Below are positions 22,179-32,600 of a DNA stretch of 64,000 bases, one piece after another. The notes under the pieces are model-generated. The model was not told where the DNA came from. It saw only the letters and a list, made by a program, of their open reading frames with translations, and did not search any database. Numbering within the stretch: the first letter of the stretch is position 1; every line of letters begins with the position of its first letter. Source of the stretch: Primulina eburnea (taxonomy: Eukaryota; Streptophyta; Magnoliopsida; Lamiales; Gesneriaceae); contig NW_027331376.1 of the NCBI RefSeq assembly GCF_022965805.1, positions 62,001 through 126,000 on the forward strand, in the 5' to 3' direction. A program made the position numbers and the translations under genes.

Positions 22179-22514
22179 TCGCGCATATGCGCGCGCATTC
22201 TCGCGCATATGCGCGAGACTCTCGGCCTCGCCCCACGCTGCTCGCGCATGTGCGCGCGTTCCTCCGCGCATGTGCGCGCAGCGCTCTGTTCTGCTTCCGA
22301 GGCTACTGGAGTGCTCGCGCATGTGCGCGCGTTCCTTCGCGCATGTGCGCGCCAGACGCTGGACCATCTGCGCATGTGCGCGCCACCAGCTGCGCATGTG
22401 CGCGCAAGCCCCTGTACCCTGCGCGCATGTGCGCGCATCGTTGCCGCGCATGTGCGCGCGTGTTGCTGGCCCGCTCCGCGCATGTGCGCGCAATACTTCG
22501 CGCATGTGCGCGGG
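22179..22514. repeat. U3 minisatellite of GCGCATRTGCGC palindromes (12 copies)
   Basis: Twelve copies of GCGCATATGCGC or GCGCATGTGCGC lie in about 335 bp, spaced irregularly (about 20-50 bp). The CATATG form is a perfect palindrome. Each core contains a CANNTG E-box and several CpGs. Open frames in all directions here (22132-22667 and antisense) are by-products of the repeat's composition. Confidence 0.9.
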
Positions 22515-22683
22515 GTTCTTTCTTGGCACACACATTTCACACCTTTTTCATGTATTCTAGTCCGATCCGTCCCGTCTATAATTATCGCGATTACTTCAAT
22601 AAATCATCCCAGATTAATCTCAGATTACAGTAATCGTATCCAAATCATTTCAGATTACGGTAATTAAATTCTCGGGCATTACA

Positions 22684-22698
22684 TTTCTCCCCCTCTTA
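22684..22698 (-). promoter_or_regulatory. Polypurine tract of TR-GAG copy 1
   Basis: The minus strand reads TAAGAGGGGGAGAAA directly before the 3' LTR start TGTAATGCCC. GTTCGAGGACGAAC lies just upstream, similar to the GAGGACGAAAT motif before the other elements' polypurine tracts. Confidence 0.88.
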
Positions 22699-24587
22699 GA
22701 ACTGAGTTCGTCCTCGAACTCACAAGCAATCAATTCAAATTTATCAGAAGAATTATATGACAGAGCTTACCATCCAAACTCATTCTAGCCGAATCAATCC
22801 CATTTTACTGGCCATACAATACCTGTATACGCCCATTGCAATTCATCACAACGCACTACCACCTGTAGTTGCTATTCCATCTTCGGCTCCCAATACCAAT
22901 CGTCATCATCTGACATTGGTTTCCTACATCTATTCCTTCTGCATTATCTTGATAACTAGTGTTAACATCCCGCACTAGAGTTCTATCAATATCTTTCAAT
23001 ATCTGAATACTACACGCTGACTACCTGTCAATCTGTAACCAGTCTGAGAGAAACAGCTTATGATATCACCTACCATAATTGCAAACTTCATCACAATCAC
23101 AACAATCTGATTAAAAAAAAACTGAATCCCTTACTGTGCATATCTGACACTACTTGTGGCTTCAGCTTCGAACTATCCGGTATAAACAACCAGTTAATAA
23201 TATAAAAATAAATAAGAAATACCTACCTGGTATTCAGCTCTGACTATCAATACCAAAAGCTGTAAACAATTCTGTAACATTCTGGTATAACACGATAATC
23301 GGTCTTATACAAAACACAAATTACCTAGCTGTTATACTGATCTGATCAACCAAAATACAGGTTTGAAAATACTGATTATAATTCTGAACTGTTTACACTA
23401 ATCTGCATCACAAACTGACTCACAATAACAGTAATATCACATCAACTTCTGAATAGAAAGAACCTATACAGATCTAGTGAGTTTAAGAAAACTCCTAACA
23501 TAATAGATTCTAGCTGGCTGACCAATCTTCATACTGCCCAGATCAACTGTTATATCTCATCTGCAAATAGAATATACTCCCAACCAATATAAGATGTCTC
23601 AAATACTGATTTAGAATCATAACAATACTCAGCAGATATAAGGCAATATAAGAAGAAGAAAATCAGAAGAAGATAATCTGGTTCTGACATATCTGACATT
23701 CTGTTAATGCTGATATTTCTGATACCGCATAGTCTGAATGAACACCTGTATCAGTAACTGCATACCGGATTCATACCTGACCCATTGCTGTATACAATAA
23801 TCACAATTCTCGGAATATTTAACCCAGTCTTCAAATATTCAATATAAACAATCAGATGCTATGGATATATCCCGGAATCATAGCTATAACAAGCATAATT
23901 TTTCAAAATACCCCTGAACACAAAAACTGGTAATCTAAAAACCAACCAAAATGTCTTTCAGAGGAATACACAATCAACTGGATTCCTTAGCCCATACGTT
24001 AATCTGTCACTTCTTTCTGTTCATTCTGATATAAAACACATCTGACATCCTATCTAGGCCAACACCAGTCGACTATTAGATTACTAGCACATGCGTTACT
24101 GCTAGACTCGATTTCAGTGGATCTACTGAATACATAAGGATACTATCTATTCCTTTCTGTACTAATCGAGTCAACAACAGTACAATGATCTAAGGAATTC
24201 TGGATCTAGAATCCTCATTTATCAACTATTTCTAGAACACATGCTACAATATTTCTGTACTTGTTTAGCAGTACATATCCATACTGAGATCGAAATCATA
24301 TAACACCAGTACATCATATCTAGCCCAATCCCGGTTTCATTCTACTGTAGTATTTAACATGACACAGAAATCTCTGATATCAACATATTCCTCCAACCAG
24401 TAAGGAAATCAATACTACAGCACAAACAGACCCCATAAATATAGCATATCACCATGCTATTCAATCACAGATACTCATGAAGAATGCCTTAGTATATATC
24501 AATACATCTGCAATATAATCATAAAGAATAGTACCTGTTGTAGTTTCTGGGTTGTTTCTCAGTCATTACCACTAATGACTCTGCTCT
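22699..24587 (-). other. Non-coding internal region of TR-GAG copy 1
   Basis: About 1.9 kb between gag and the polypurine tract. It is AT-rich with many TCTGATA/AATACTG-like words, and I see no protease DTG, RT FIDD or integrase motif in any frame. It is either a relic pol region decayed beyond recognition or sequence unrelated to pol. The open frame 22757-22978 has no domain. Confidence 0.75.
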
Positions 24588-25439
24588 TTAAGATCTTCGA
24601 AAATGTTTCTGAGGACAAACTTTAGCAAAGTGTCCCGTCTGCTTACAGATATTGCACCTACCAAGCACTCCTTTGCATTGCTCCGGGGAATGTCTCCCTC
24701 CGCAAGTCCTACAATACACTCCGGTATAGCTCGGACCAGGACTGCTAGAACTAGAGGAATCACTTCCTAACTTCTTGAACTGTTTCTTTTGAATTCTCAA
24801 TGGTTCTTTTTCCTTACCACTACGACTGCCAGTCTCTATTCTGGAAGGCAGTTGCTGTGCAGTCTGTTCTGGAAGAACATACGATGCTCCCTGTTGTCCT
24901 GTCAGAACCGTTTCTGCTCTTTTAGCTCTATTCAAGGTATCCGCAAAATTACTTGATTGCTTCACATTCACCAACGTACGTATTTCTGGATTCAATCCTT
25001 GAATGAACTGGCTAGACATAGCATCATCATTTCTAGCCACAAGAGGAGCAAAACGTAGAAGTGTGAAGAACTGTGCCAAGTATTCATCAACACTTAAAGG
25101 ACCCTGTCTCAGGTTTGCAAATTCTGCACTTCTATCCTGTCTATATGAGGTAGGGAAGAATCTTTGATAAAATTCAAATCTAAAGGTCTTCCACGTGATC
25201 ACTGAACGACTCTGCTCTAAGGCTCCTTTGGTGAGTAACCACCATCTTCTAGCAGTCTCTTGCAACTGGTTCTCAATAAGCCTAATTCTACACTCATCTG
25301 TGAAATTCAGGAATTCAAATAACATTTCTGTCTCCTCTAGCCATTTCTCACAATCTACTGACGTCTCAGTTCCCTTCAGAATTGGCGGTTGAAACGACTG
25401 AAACCTCTGTAACTGTGTTTCCATCTGAATTTCGGCCAC
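24588..25439 (-). CDS. gag: Gag of TR-GAG-like element, copy 1 (283 aa)
   Basis: Complete frame from MAEIQMETQL to a stop after HFRRS. Residues about 20-190 match the gypsy Gag core: EKWLEETEMLFEF, ARRWWLLTKGA, WKTFRFEFYQRFFP, LRQGPLSVDEYLAQF and FIQGLNPEIR are characteristic. A basic, serine-rich linker follows. Two zinc knuckles close the protein: C243-X2-C-X3-H-X4-C255, and a canonical C262-X2-C-X4-H-X4-C275. Gag packages element RNA into virus-like particles in the cytoplasm. The frame ends right after the second knuckle with no protease fusion, unlike element B. An intact reading frame in an element without pol suggests Gag is kept by selection or is very young. Confidence 0.93.
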   Translation of the reverse strand: MAEIQMETQLQRFQSFQPPILKGTETSVDCEKWLEETEMLFEFLNFTDECRIRLIENQLQETARRWWLLTKGALEQSRSVITWKTFRFEFYQRFFPTSYRQDRSAEFANLRQGPLSVDEYLAQFFTLLRFAPLVARNDDAMSSQFIQGLNPEIRTLVNVKQSSNFADTLNRAKRAETVLTGQQGASYVLPEQTAQQLPSRIETGSRSGKEKEPLRIQKKQFKKLGSDSSSSSSPGPSYTGVYCRTCGGRHSPEQCKGVLGRCNICKQTGHFAKVCPQKHFRRS

Positions 25440-25861
25440 ATCTATCTGAGATTCTGTTCTATCTGTCGGATCATATGACGTACTGCCTTTTTCTGGAATT
25501 CTGCGGGGAGCTATATCTGATTACCAAAAACATCAGTAATCCCATACCACAAATCTGTTCCAAATCTTTTCCTGACCATCTTACTGCTGGTCATGAATCC
25601 GATCTGATTCGTATTTAAAAATACATAATACCAATTTAAATCAAATAGTCAGGTAGCCATGTATCTTAAAGCAGTAACATATAGTCTCATGCTAGCATCA
25701 CAATGTCAATCAATATGAAATCAATCTCATGCTAGCACAGACATGCAAGGAAAGAAAATTCAACTACCCCGCTCATTCTCTTCTAACTCCATCTAAGTTA
25801 ATCTAAAAGATCTATCAGTTCTGACTATCTTAATCTAAAGATCTATTTCTAAAGGATCTTC
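25440..25861 (-). other. Leader between primer-binding site and gag, TR-GAG copy 1
   Basis: About 420 bp of presumptive 5' leader RNA, expected to hold packaging signals. It contains several TCTAAAGATCTATC-like direct repeats near 25796-25860. Nothing coding is seen. Confidence 0.6.
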
Positions 25862-25873
25862 GCTCTGATACCA
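25862..25873 (-). promoter_or_regulatory. Primer-binding site of TR-GAG copy 1
   Basis: TGGTATCAGAGC on the minus strand, two bases inside the 5' LTR end (...CCCCATAACA). Same initiator-Met tRNA type as element B. Confidence 0.92.
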
Positions 25874-25875
25874 CC

Positions 25876-28059
25876 TGTTATGGGGACCCGGACGCTGATC
25901 TGTCTTACTAATCATCTTTGGGATTTAATTATCAATTAAGATAAAACAGGGTCTAAAAAAATTTTCATTTTAACTAAGAACTGCGGAAGGTAATGGAATC
26001 TATCTAATATACATTTCTATATATAACATACATTTCAGTATTAAAAGTACAATAATGTACAACCATTTAATCTAAGGTTCAACTACTAAAGTTCTAGTAG
26101 TAAATTCCAAGTCTACTGTAAGTCCGGAATCACCACGCTAATTCGTTATTCTCTTATCATCATCTTGACCCTGATCCTGCCCCACCTGCCGTCATGCACA
26201 CATACAAAACAAGACGACAGCCGGATAACTCCGGTGAGAACAAATCCCAGTATAAAACATGGTAAGCATGTATATAAACAAACTAATTCATAAAACATGT
26301 CAAAGAAAACCCTTAGATTTCATAAGCTATGAAATCTAATCAGGACAAGCATGCAACTCAGATCAGATAAACATGCCTCGAAACAATCTTAATCATAATA
26401 CATGCTAGCACACTGAAAGCAATAATGATGGGTCCCATGGTCTAGGAGCCACATCCACATGCGTATGCAATCCTAATCAAATCATGTCTAGACTCGACTC
26501 GATCTACAACTCTAAGGATCCCGGGGTGAATAAGACGTCACTGGCTGTCACCTACCCACCACTCGAGGTGCTGTACGTCTTATTCATAGACTTCGGCCTG
26601 ATCTGTATCCGCATCTACAAAGGGGCGGTGATCTTCCCCAGAGCTGTGATATCGCCGAACGTCTAGAGTCTGCCTGATCTCCAGACTGTCCTATCTTAAT
26701 GCATGAATAACAATCTATAATCATAGCATAATCATATAAAAACATAATAAGAGTATAGTATGTGATTTATTGGGCAACTCAACGCGATCTCAATTGAGTT
26801 GTTCTTCCCGAATATCACATGAATTATACCTTTATCTTCCCCGTCCGAGGAAGACGAAGTCTCGAAGTCGAATTTGTCCATATCTGATCTGAAATGACAA
26901 GAATAATACACTGTATCAATGTGTAGCTCAAAACACAATCTGTTCTGATCAATACCCAATTCAGAAATAAATCTGATCACATCAACAATATCACGAGATA
27001 ACAGAAACCAATACTGAATCTGATCAATCTGTACCAACTGATGTTTAGACGGCATAATACTACAGTCTTGTAACCCCGTTAGTCTTAACATCACAATTAT
27101 AATACCAGACTTCGAAATCAATACTGATACAAATGATAATCTCAATATCTGTACACTCTGAATCGATAATAACACAATTCTGATATCAACTCTAAATCAA
27201 ATTATTTCTGAAAATCATAAAAATTCCATAAACACTCTGTTTCTAAATCTGACTTCGATTCTACAATATCTACGGCAGTAGAAACATCATATCTGAATCA
27301 TATGAAATTCTGACAATATCATAAATTCAAATCTTGTCTAAACGTAATAAAACTTACGTCCTTGCGTAGCCTGCGTTGATAGGAACACAGTACCGAAGTC
27401 GGATTTCAATTTGGATCAATGATTTGCTCGTAAATCAAATTTTAAAGAAAAGAGCAAAGCTTTTCCTCAACTCTCGTTTTCTTCCTGCCCCAAAGTCTGA
27501 AGGTTTGCATGTGAATCTATATATATATATTGCATGCTACTCATACGTGTCAATTCCGAAATTCGCCACAAACCACTCGCGCATATGCGCGCGCATTCTC
27601 GCGCATATGCGCGAGACTCTCGGCCTCGCCCCACGCTGCTCGCGCATGTGCGCGCAGCGCTCTGTTCTGCTTCCGAGGCTACTGGAGTGCTCGCGCATGT
27701 GCGCGCGTTCCTTCGCGCATGTGCGCGCCAGACGCTGGACCATCTGCGCATGTGCGCGCCACCAGCTGCGCATGTGCGCGCAAGCCCCTGTACCCTGCGC
27801 GCATGTGCGCGCATCGTTGCCGCGCATGTGCGCGCGTGTTGCTGGCCCGCTCCGCGCATGTGCGCGCAATACTTCGCGCATGTGCGCGGGGTTCTTTCTT
27901 GGCACACACATTTCACACCTTTTTCATGTATTCTAGTCCGATCCGTCCCGTCTATAATTATCGCGATTACTTCAATAAATCATCCCAGATTAATCTCAGA
28001 TTACAGTAATCGTATCCAAATCATTTCAGATTACGGTAATTAAATTCTCGGGCATTACA
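25876..28059 (-). repeat. 5' LTR of TR-GAG copy 1 (2184 bp)
   Basis: Full TG...CA ends (TGTAATGCCC...CCATAACA on the minus strand). It matches 20481-22683 apart from about eight substitutions, one missing 22-bp palindrome unit and the three terminal bases. The minisatellite (11 copies) is at about 27576-27890 and the TATA-like run at about 27518-27531. Confidence 0.93.
27576..27890. repeat. U3 minisatellite of GCGCATRTGCGC palindromes (11 copies)
   Basis: Same palindrome array as at 22179-22514 but with one unit (and its CGTTCCTCC spacer) missing, as expected of replication slippage or recombination between units. Confidence 0.9.
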
Positions 28060-29689
28060 CGTGCTATTCTTAAAAAGAACTTGGAATGACATTTCTATGG
28101 ACTTTATTTTGGGGTTGCCTAGGACTAAGAAGGGGAGAGATTCTATTTTTGGATTACTTTATGGGCTAAACTTTGCACAATAAACTTTGGGTACACTTTC
28201 GCGTGCTATTCTTAAAATAACTTGGATTGACATTTCTATGAACTTTATTTTGGGGTTGCCTAGGACTAAGAAGGGGAGGGATTATATTTATGGATTACTT
28301 TATGGGCTAAACTTTGCACAATATTGTTGTATCTACTATAAAAAGGGGAGGGATTATATTTATGGATTAGTTTATGGGCTAAACTTTGCACAATAAAGTT
28401 GTAATCTACTACTTGTCATCCTCAAACGGATGGACAAACTGAAGTTGTAAATAGAACTTTCGGAACAATTTTGCGTGCTATTCTTAAAAGAACTTAGATT
28501 GACATTTCTATGGACTTTATTTTGGGGTTGCCTAGGACTAAGAAGGAGAGGGATTCTATTTTTGGACTACTTTATGGGCTAAACTTTGCACAATAAAGTT
28601 GTAATCTACTATTTGTCATCCTCAAACGGATGGACAAACTGAAGTTGTCAATAGAACTTTGGGTATATTTTTGCGTGCTATTCTTAAAAATATCTTGGAT
28701 TGACATTTCTATGGACTTTATTTTTGGGTTGCCTAGGACTAAGAAGGGGAGGGATTCTTTAAAGAACTTGGATTGACATTTCTATGGACTTTATTTTGGG
28801 GTTGCCTAGGACTAAGAAGGGGAGGGATTATATTTTTGGATTACTTTATGGGCTAAACTTTGCACAATAAAGTTGTAATCTAATACTTGTCATCTTCAAA
28901 CAGATGGACAAACTGAAGTTGTCAATAGAACTTTTGGGTACACTTTTGCGTGCAATTCTAAAAAAGAACTTGGAATGACATTTCTATGTACTTTATTTTG
29001 GGGTTGCCTAGAACTAAGAAGGGGAAGGATTCTATTTTTGGATTACTTTATGGGCTAAACTTTCCACAATAAACTTTGGGTACACTTTCGCGTGCTATTC
29101 TTAAAAGAACTTGGATTGACATTTCTATGGACTTTATTTTGGGGTTGCCTAGGACTAAGAAGGGGAGGGATTCTATTTATGGATTACTTTATGGGCTAAA
29201 CTTTGCACAATAAAGTTGTAATCTACTACTTGTCATCCTCAAACGGATGGACAAACTGAAGTTGTAAATAGAACTTTGGGAACACTTTTGCGTGCTATTC
29301 TTAAAAGAACTTGGATTGACATTTCTATGGACTTTATTTTGGGGTTGCCTAGGACTAAGAAGGGGTGGGATTCTATTTATGGATTACTTTATAGGCTAAA
29401 CTTTGCACAATAAAGTTGTAATCTACTACTTGTCATCCTCAAACGGATGGACAAACTGAAGTTGTAAATAGAACTTTGGGAACACTTTTGCGTGCTATTC
29501 TTAAAAAGAACTTGGATTGATATTATTATGGACTTTATTTTGGGGCTGCCTATAGACTAAGAAGGGAAGGGATTCTATTTTTGGATTACTTTATGGGCTA
29601 AACTTTGCACAATATTGTTGTAATCTACTACTTGTCATCCTCAAACGGATGGACAAACTGAAGTTGTCAATAGAACTTTGGGTACACTT

Positions 29690-32600
29690 TTGCGTGCTAT
29701 TCTTAAAAAGAACCTGGATTGACATATCTATGGACTTTATTTTGGGGTTGCCTAGGACTAAGAAGGGGAGGGATTCTATTTTTGGATTACTTTATGGGCT
29801 AAACTTTGCACAATAAAGTTGTAATCTACTACTTGTCATCCTCAAACGGATGGACAAACTGAAGTTGTCAATAGAACTTTTGGGTACACTTTTGCGTGCT
29901 ATTCTTAAAAAGAACTTGGAATGACATTTCTATGGACTTTATTTTGGGGTTTCCTAGGACTAAGAAGGGGAGGGATTCTATTTTTGGATTACTTTATGGG
30001 CTAAACTTTGCACAATAAACTTTGGGTACACTTTCGCGTGCTATTCTTAAAAGAACTTGGATTGACATTTCTTTGGACTTTATTTTGGGGTTGTCTAGGA
30101 CTAAGAAGGGGAGGGATTATATTTATGGATTACTTTATGGGCTAAACTTTGCACAATATTGTTGTAATCTACCACTTGTCATCCTCAAACGGATGGACAA
30201 ACTGAAGTTGTAAATAGAACTTTGGGAACACTTTTGCGTGCTATTCTTAAAAGAACTTGGATTGACATTTCTATGGACTTTATTTTGGGGTTGCCTAGGA
30301 CTAAGAAGGGGAGGGATTCAATTTATGGATTACTTTATGGGCTAAACTTTGCACAATAAAGTTGTAATCTACTACTTGTCATCCTCAAACGGATGGACAA
30401 ACTGAAGTTGTAAATAGGACTTTGGGAACACTTTTGCGTGCTATTCTTAAAAAGAACTTGGATTGACATTTCTATGGACTTTATTTTGGGGTTGCCTAGG
30501 ACTAAGAAGGGAAGGGATTCTATTTTTGGATTACTTTACGGGCTAAACTTTGCTCCATATAGTTGTAATCTACTACTTTTCATCCTCAAACGGATGGACA
30601 AACTGAAGTTGTCAATAGAACTTTGGGTACACTTTTGCGTGCTATTCTTAAAAAGAATATGGATTGACATTTCTATGGACTTTATTTTGGGGTTGCCTAG
30701 GACTAAGAAGGGGAGGGATTCTATTTTTGGATTACTTTATGGGCTAAACTTTGCACAATAAAGTTGTAATCTACTACTTGTCATCCTCAAACGGATGGAC
30801 AAACTGAAGTTGTCAATAGAACTTTGGGTACACTTTTGCGTGCTATTCTTAAAAAGAACTTTGATTGACATTTCTATGGACTTTATTTTGGGGTTGCCTA
30901 GGACTTAGAAGGGGAGGGATTCTTAAAAGAACTTGGATTGACATTTCTATGGACTTTATTTTGGGGTTGCCTAGGACTAAGAAGGGGAGGGATTATATTT
31001 TTGGATTACTTTATGGGCTAAACTTTGCACAATAAAGTTGTAATCTACTACTTGTCATCCTCAAACGGATGGACAAACCGAAGTTGTCAATAGAACTTTG
31101 GGTACACTTTTGCGTGCTATTCTTAAAAAGAACATGGATTGACATTTCTATGGACTTTATTTTGGGGTTTCCTAGGACTAAGAAGGGGAGGGATTCTATT
31201 TTTGGATTACTTTATGGGCTAAACTTTGCACAATAAAGTTGTAATCTACTACTTGTCATCCTCAAACGGATGGACAAACTGAAGTTGTCAATAGAACTTT
31301 GGGTACACTTTTGCGTGCTATTCTTAAAAAGAACTTGGATTGACATTTCTATGGACTTTATTTTGGGGTTGCCTAGGACTTAGAAGGGGAGGGATTCTTA
31401 AAAGAACTTGGATTGACATTTCTATGGACTTTATTTTGGGGTTGCCTAGGACTAAGAAGGGGAGGGATTATATTTTGGATTACTTTATGGGCTAAACTTT
31501 GCACAATAAATTTGTAATCTACTACTTGTCATCCTCAAACGGATGGACAAACCGAAGTTGTCAATAGAACTTTGGGTACACTTTTGCGTGCTATTCTTAA
31601 AAAGAACATGGATTGACATTTCTATGGACTTTATTTTGGGGTTGCCTAGGACTAAGAAGGGGAGGGATTCTATTTTTGGATTACTTTATGGGCTAAACTT
31701 TGCACAATAAAGTTGTAATCTACTACTTGTCATCCTCAAACGGATGGACAAACTGAAGTTGTCAATAGAACTTTTGGGTACACTTTTGCGTGCTATTCTT
31801 AAAAAGAACTTGGAATGACATTTCTATGGACTTTATTTTGGGGTTTCCTAGGACTAAGAAGGGGAGGGATTCTATTTTTGGATTACTTTATGGGCTAAAC
31901 TTTGCACAATAAACTTTGGGTACACTTTCGCGTGCTATTCTTAAAGAACTTGGATTGACATTTCTATGGACTTTATTTTGGGGTTGTCTAGGACTAAGAA
32001 GGGGAGGGATTATATTTATGGATTACTTTATGGGCTAAACTTTGCACAATATTGTTGTAATCTACCACTTGTCATCCTCAAACGGATGGACAAACTGAAG
32101 TTGTAAATAGAACTTTGGGAACACTTTTCCGTGCTATTCTTAAAAGAACTTGGATTGACATTTCTATGGACTTTATTTTGGGGTTGCCTAGGACTAAGAA
32201 GGGGAGGGATTCAATTTATGGATTACTTTATGGGCTAAACTTTGCACAATAAAGTTGTAATCTACTACTTGTCATCCTCAAACGGATGGACAAACTGAAG
32301 TTGTAAATAGGACTTTGGGAACACTTTTGCGTGCTATTCTTAAAAAGAACTTGGATTGACATTTCTATGGACTTTATTTTGGGGTTGCCTAGGACTAAGA
32401 AGGGAAGGGATTCTATTTTTGGATTACTTTACGGGCTAAACTTTGCTCCATATAGTTGTAATCTACTACTTGTCATCCTCAAACGGATGTACAAACTGAA
32501 GTTGTCAATAGAACTTTGGGTACACTTTTGCGTGCTATTCTTAAAAAGAACATGGATTGACATTTCTATGGACTTTATTTTAGGGTTGCCTAGGACTAAG

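Larger units (their letters stand above)
20481..22683 (-). repeat. 3' LTR of TR-GAG copy 1 (2203 bp)
   Basis: On the minus strand it starts TGTAATGCCCGAGAATT and ends GGTCCCCATA, lacking the final ACA found in the partner LTR. It carries 12 copies of the GCGCATRTGCGC palindrome against 11 in the partner, which accounts for 22 bp of extra length. A 147-codon frame at 21334-21777 lies inside the LTR, has no recognisable domain, and recurs only because the LTR recurs. Confidence 0.92.
20481..28059 (-). mobile_element. TR-GAG-like non-autonomous Ty3/gypsy element, copy 1 (7579 bp)
   Basis: On the minus strand: 5' LTR (28059 to 25876), primer-binding site (25873-25862), leader, gag (25439 to 24588), about 1.9 kb without coding capacity, polypurine tract (22698-22684), 3' LTR (22683 to 20481). 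No protease, RT, RNase H or integrase is visible, so enzymes would have to come from another element. Gag-only elements with complete terminal repeats are known in plants as TR-GAG elements. The LTRs differ by about eight substitutions by eye plus one 22-bp unit, so the insertion is young. Confidence 0.9.
18600..30767. repeat. Segmental duplication, copy 1
   Basis: This interval matches about 51380-64000 at an offset of 32764 bp, shifting to about 33233 after a 469-bp length difference. It includes satellite, the whole TR-GAG-like element and satellite again. Shared rare variants define it, such as TTTTGTGGCTGCC near 18705 against 51470, and CTCAAACTGA near 18803 against 51570. The left breakpoint is inside a shared monomer and is approximate. 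The right limit is set by the window end. Confidence 0.85.

Noticed and set aside
22132..22667. Several overlapping open frames on both strands rich in CAR/AHMR-like residues (also near 27467-28043, 54896-55433 and 60231-60807)
   Set aside because: They come from the GCGCATRTGCGC minisatellite, which lacks stop codons in all frames. Composition explains them; no domain is present.
24572..24763. 63-codon minus-strand frame overlapping gag 3' end (also 57336-57527) as a possible frameshifted protease
   Set aside because: No DTG/DSG protease motif or pol-like sequence; it is an alternative frame of the zinc-knuckle region.
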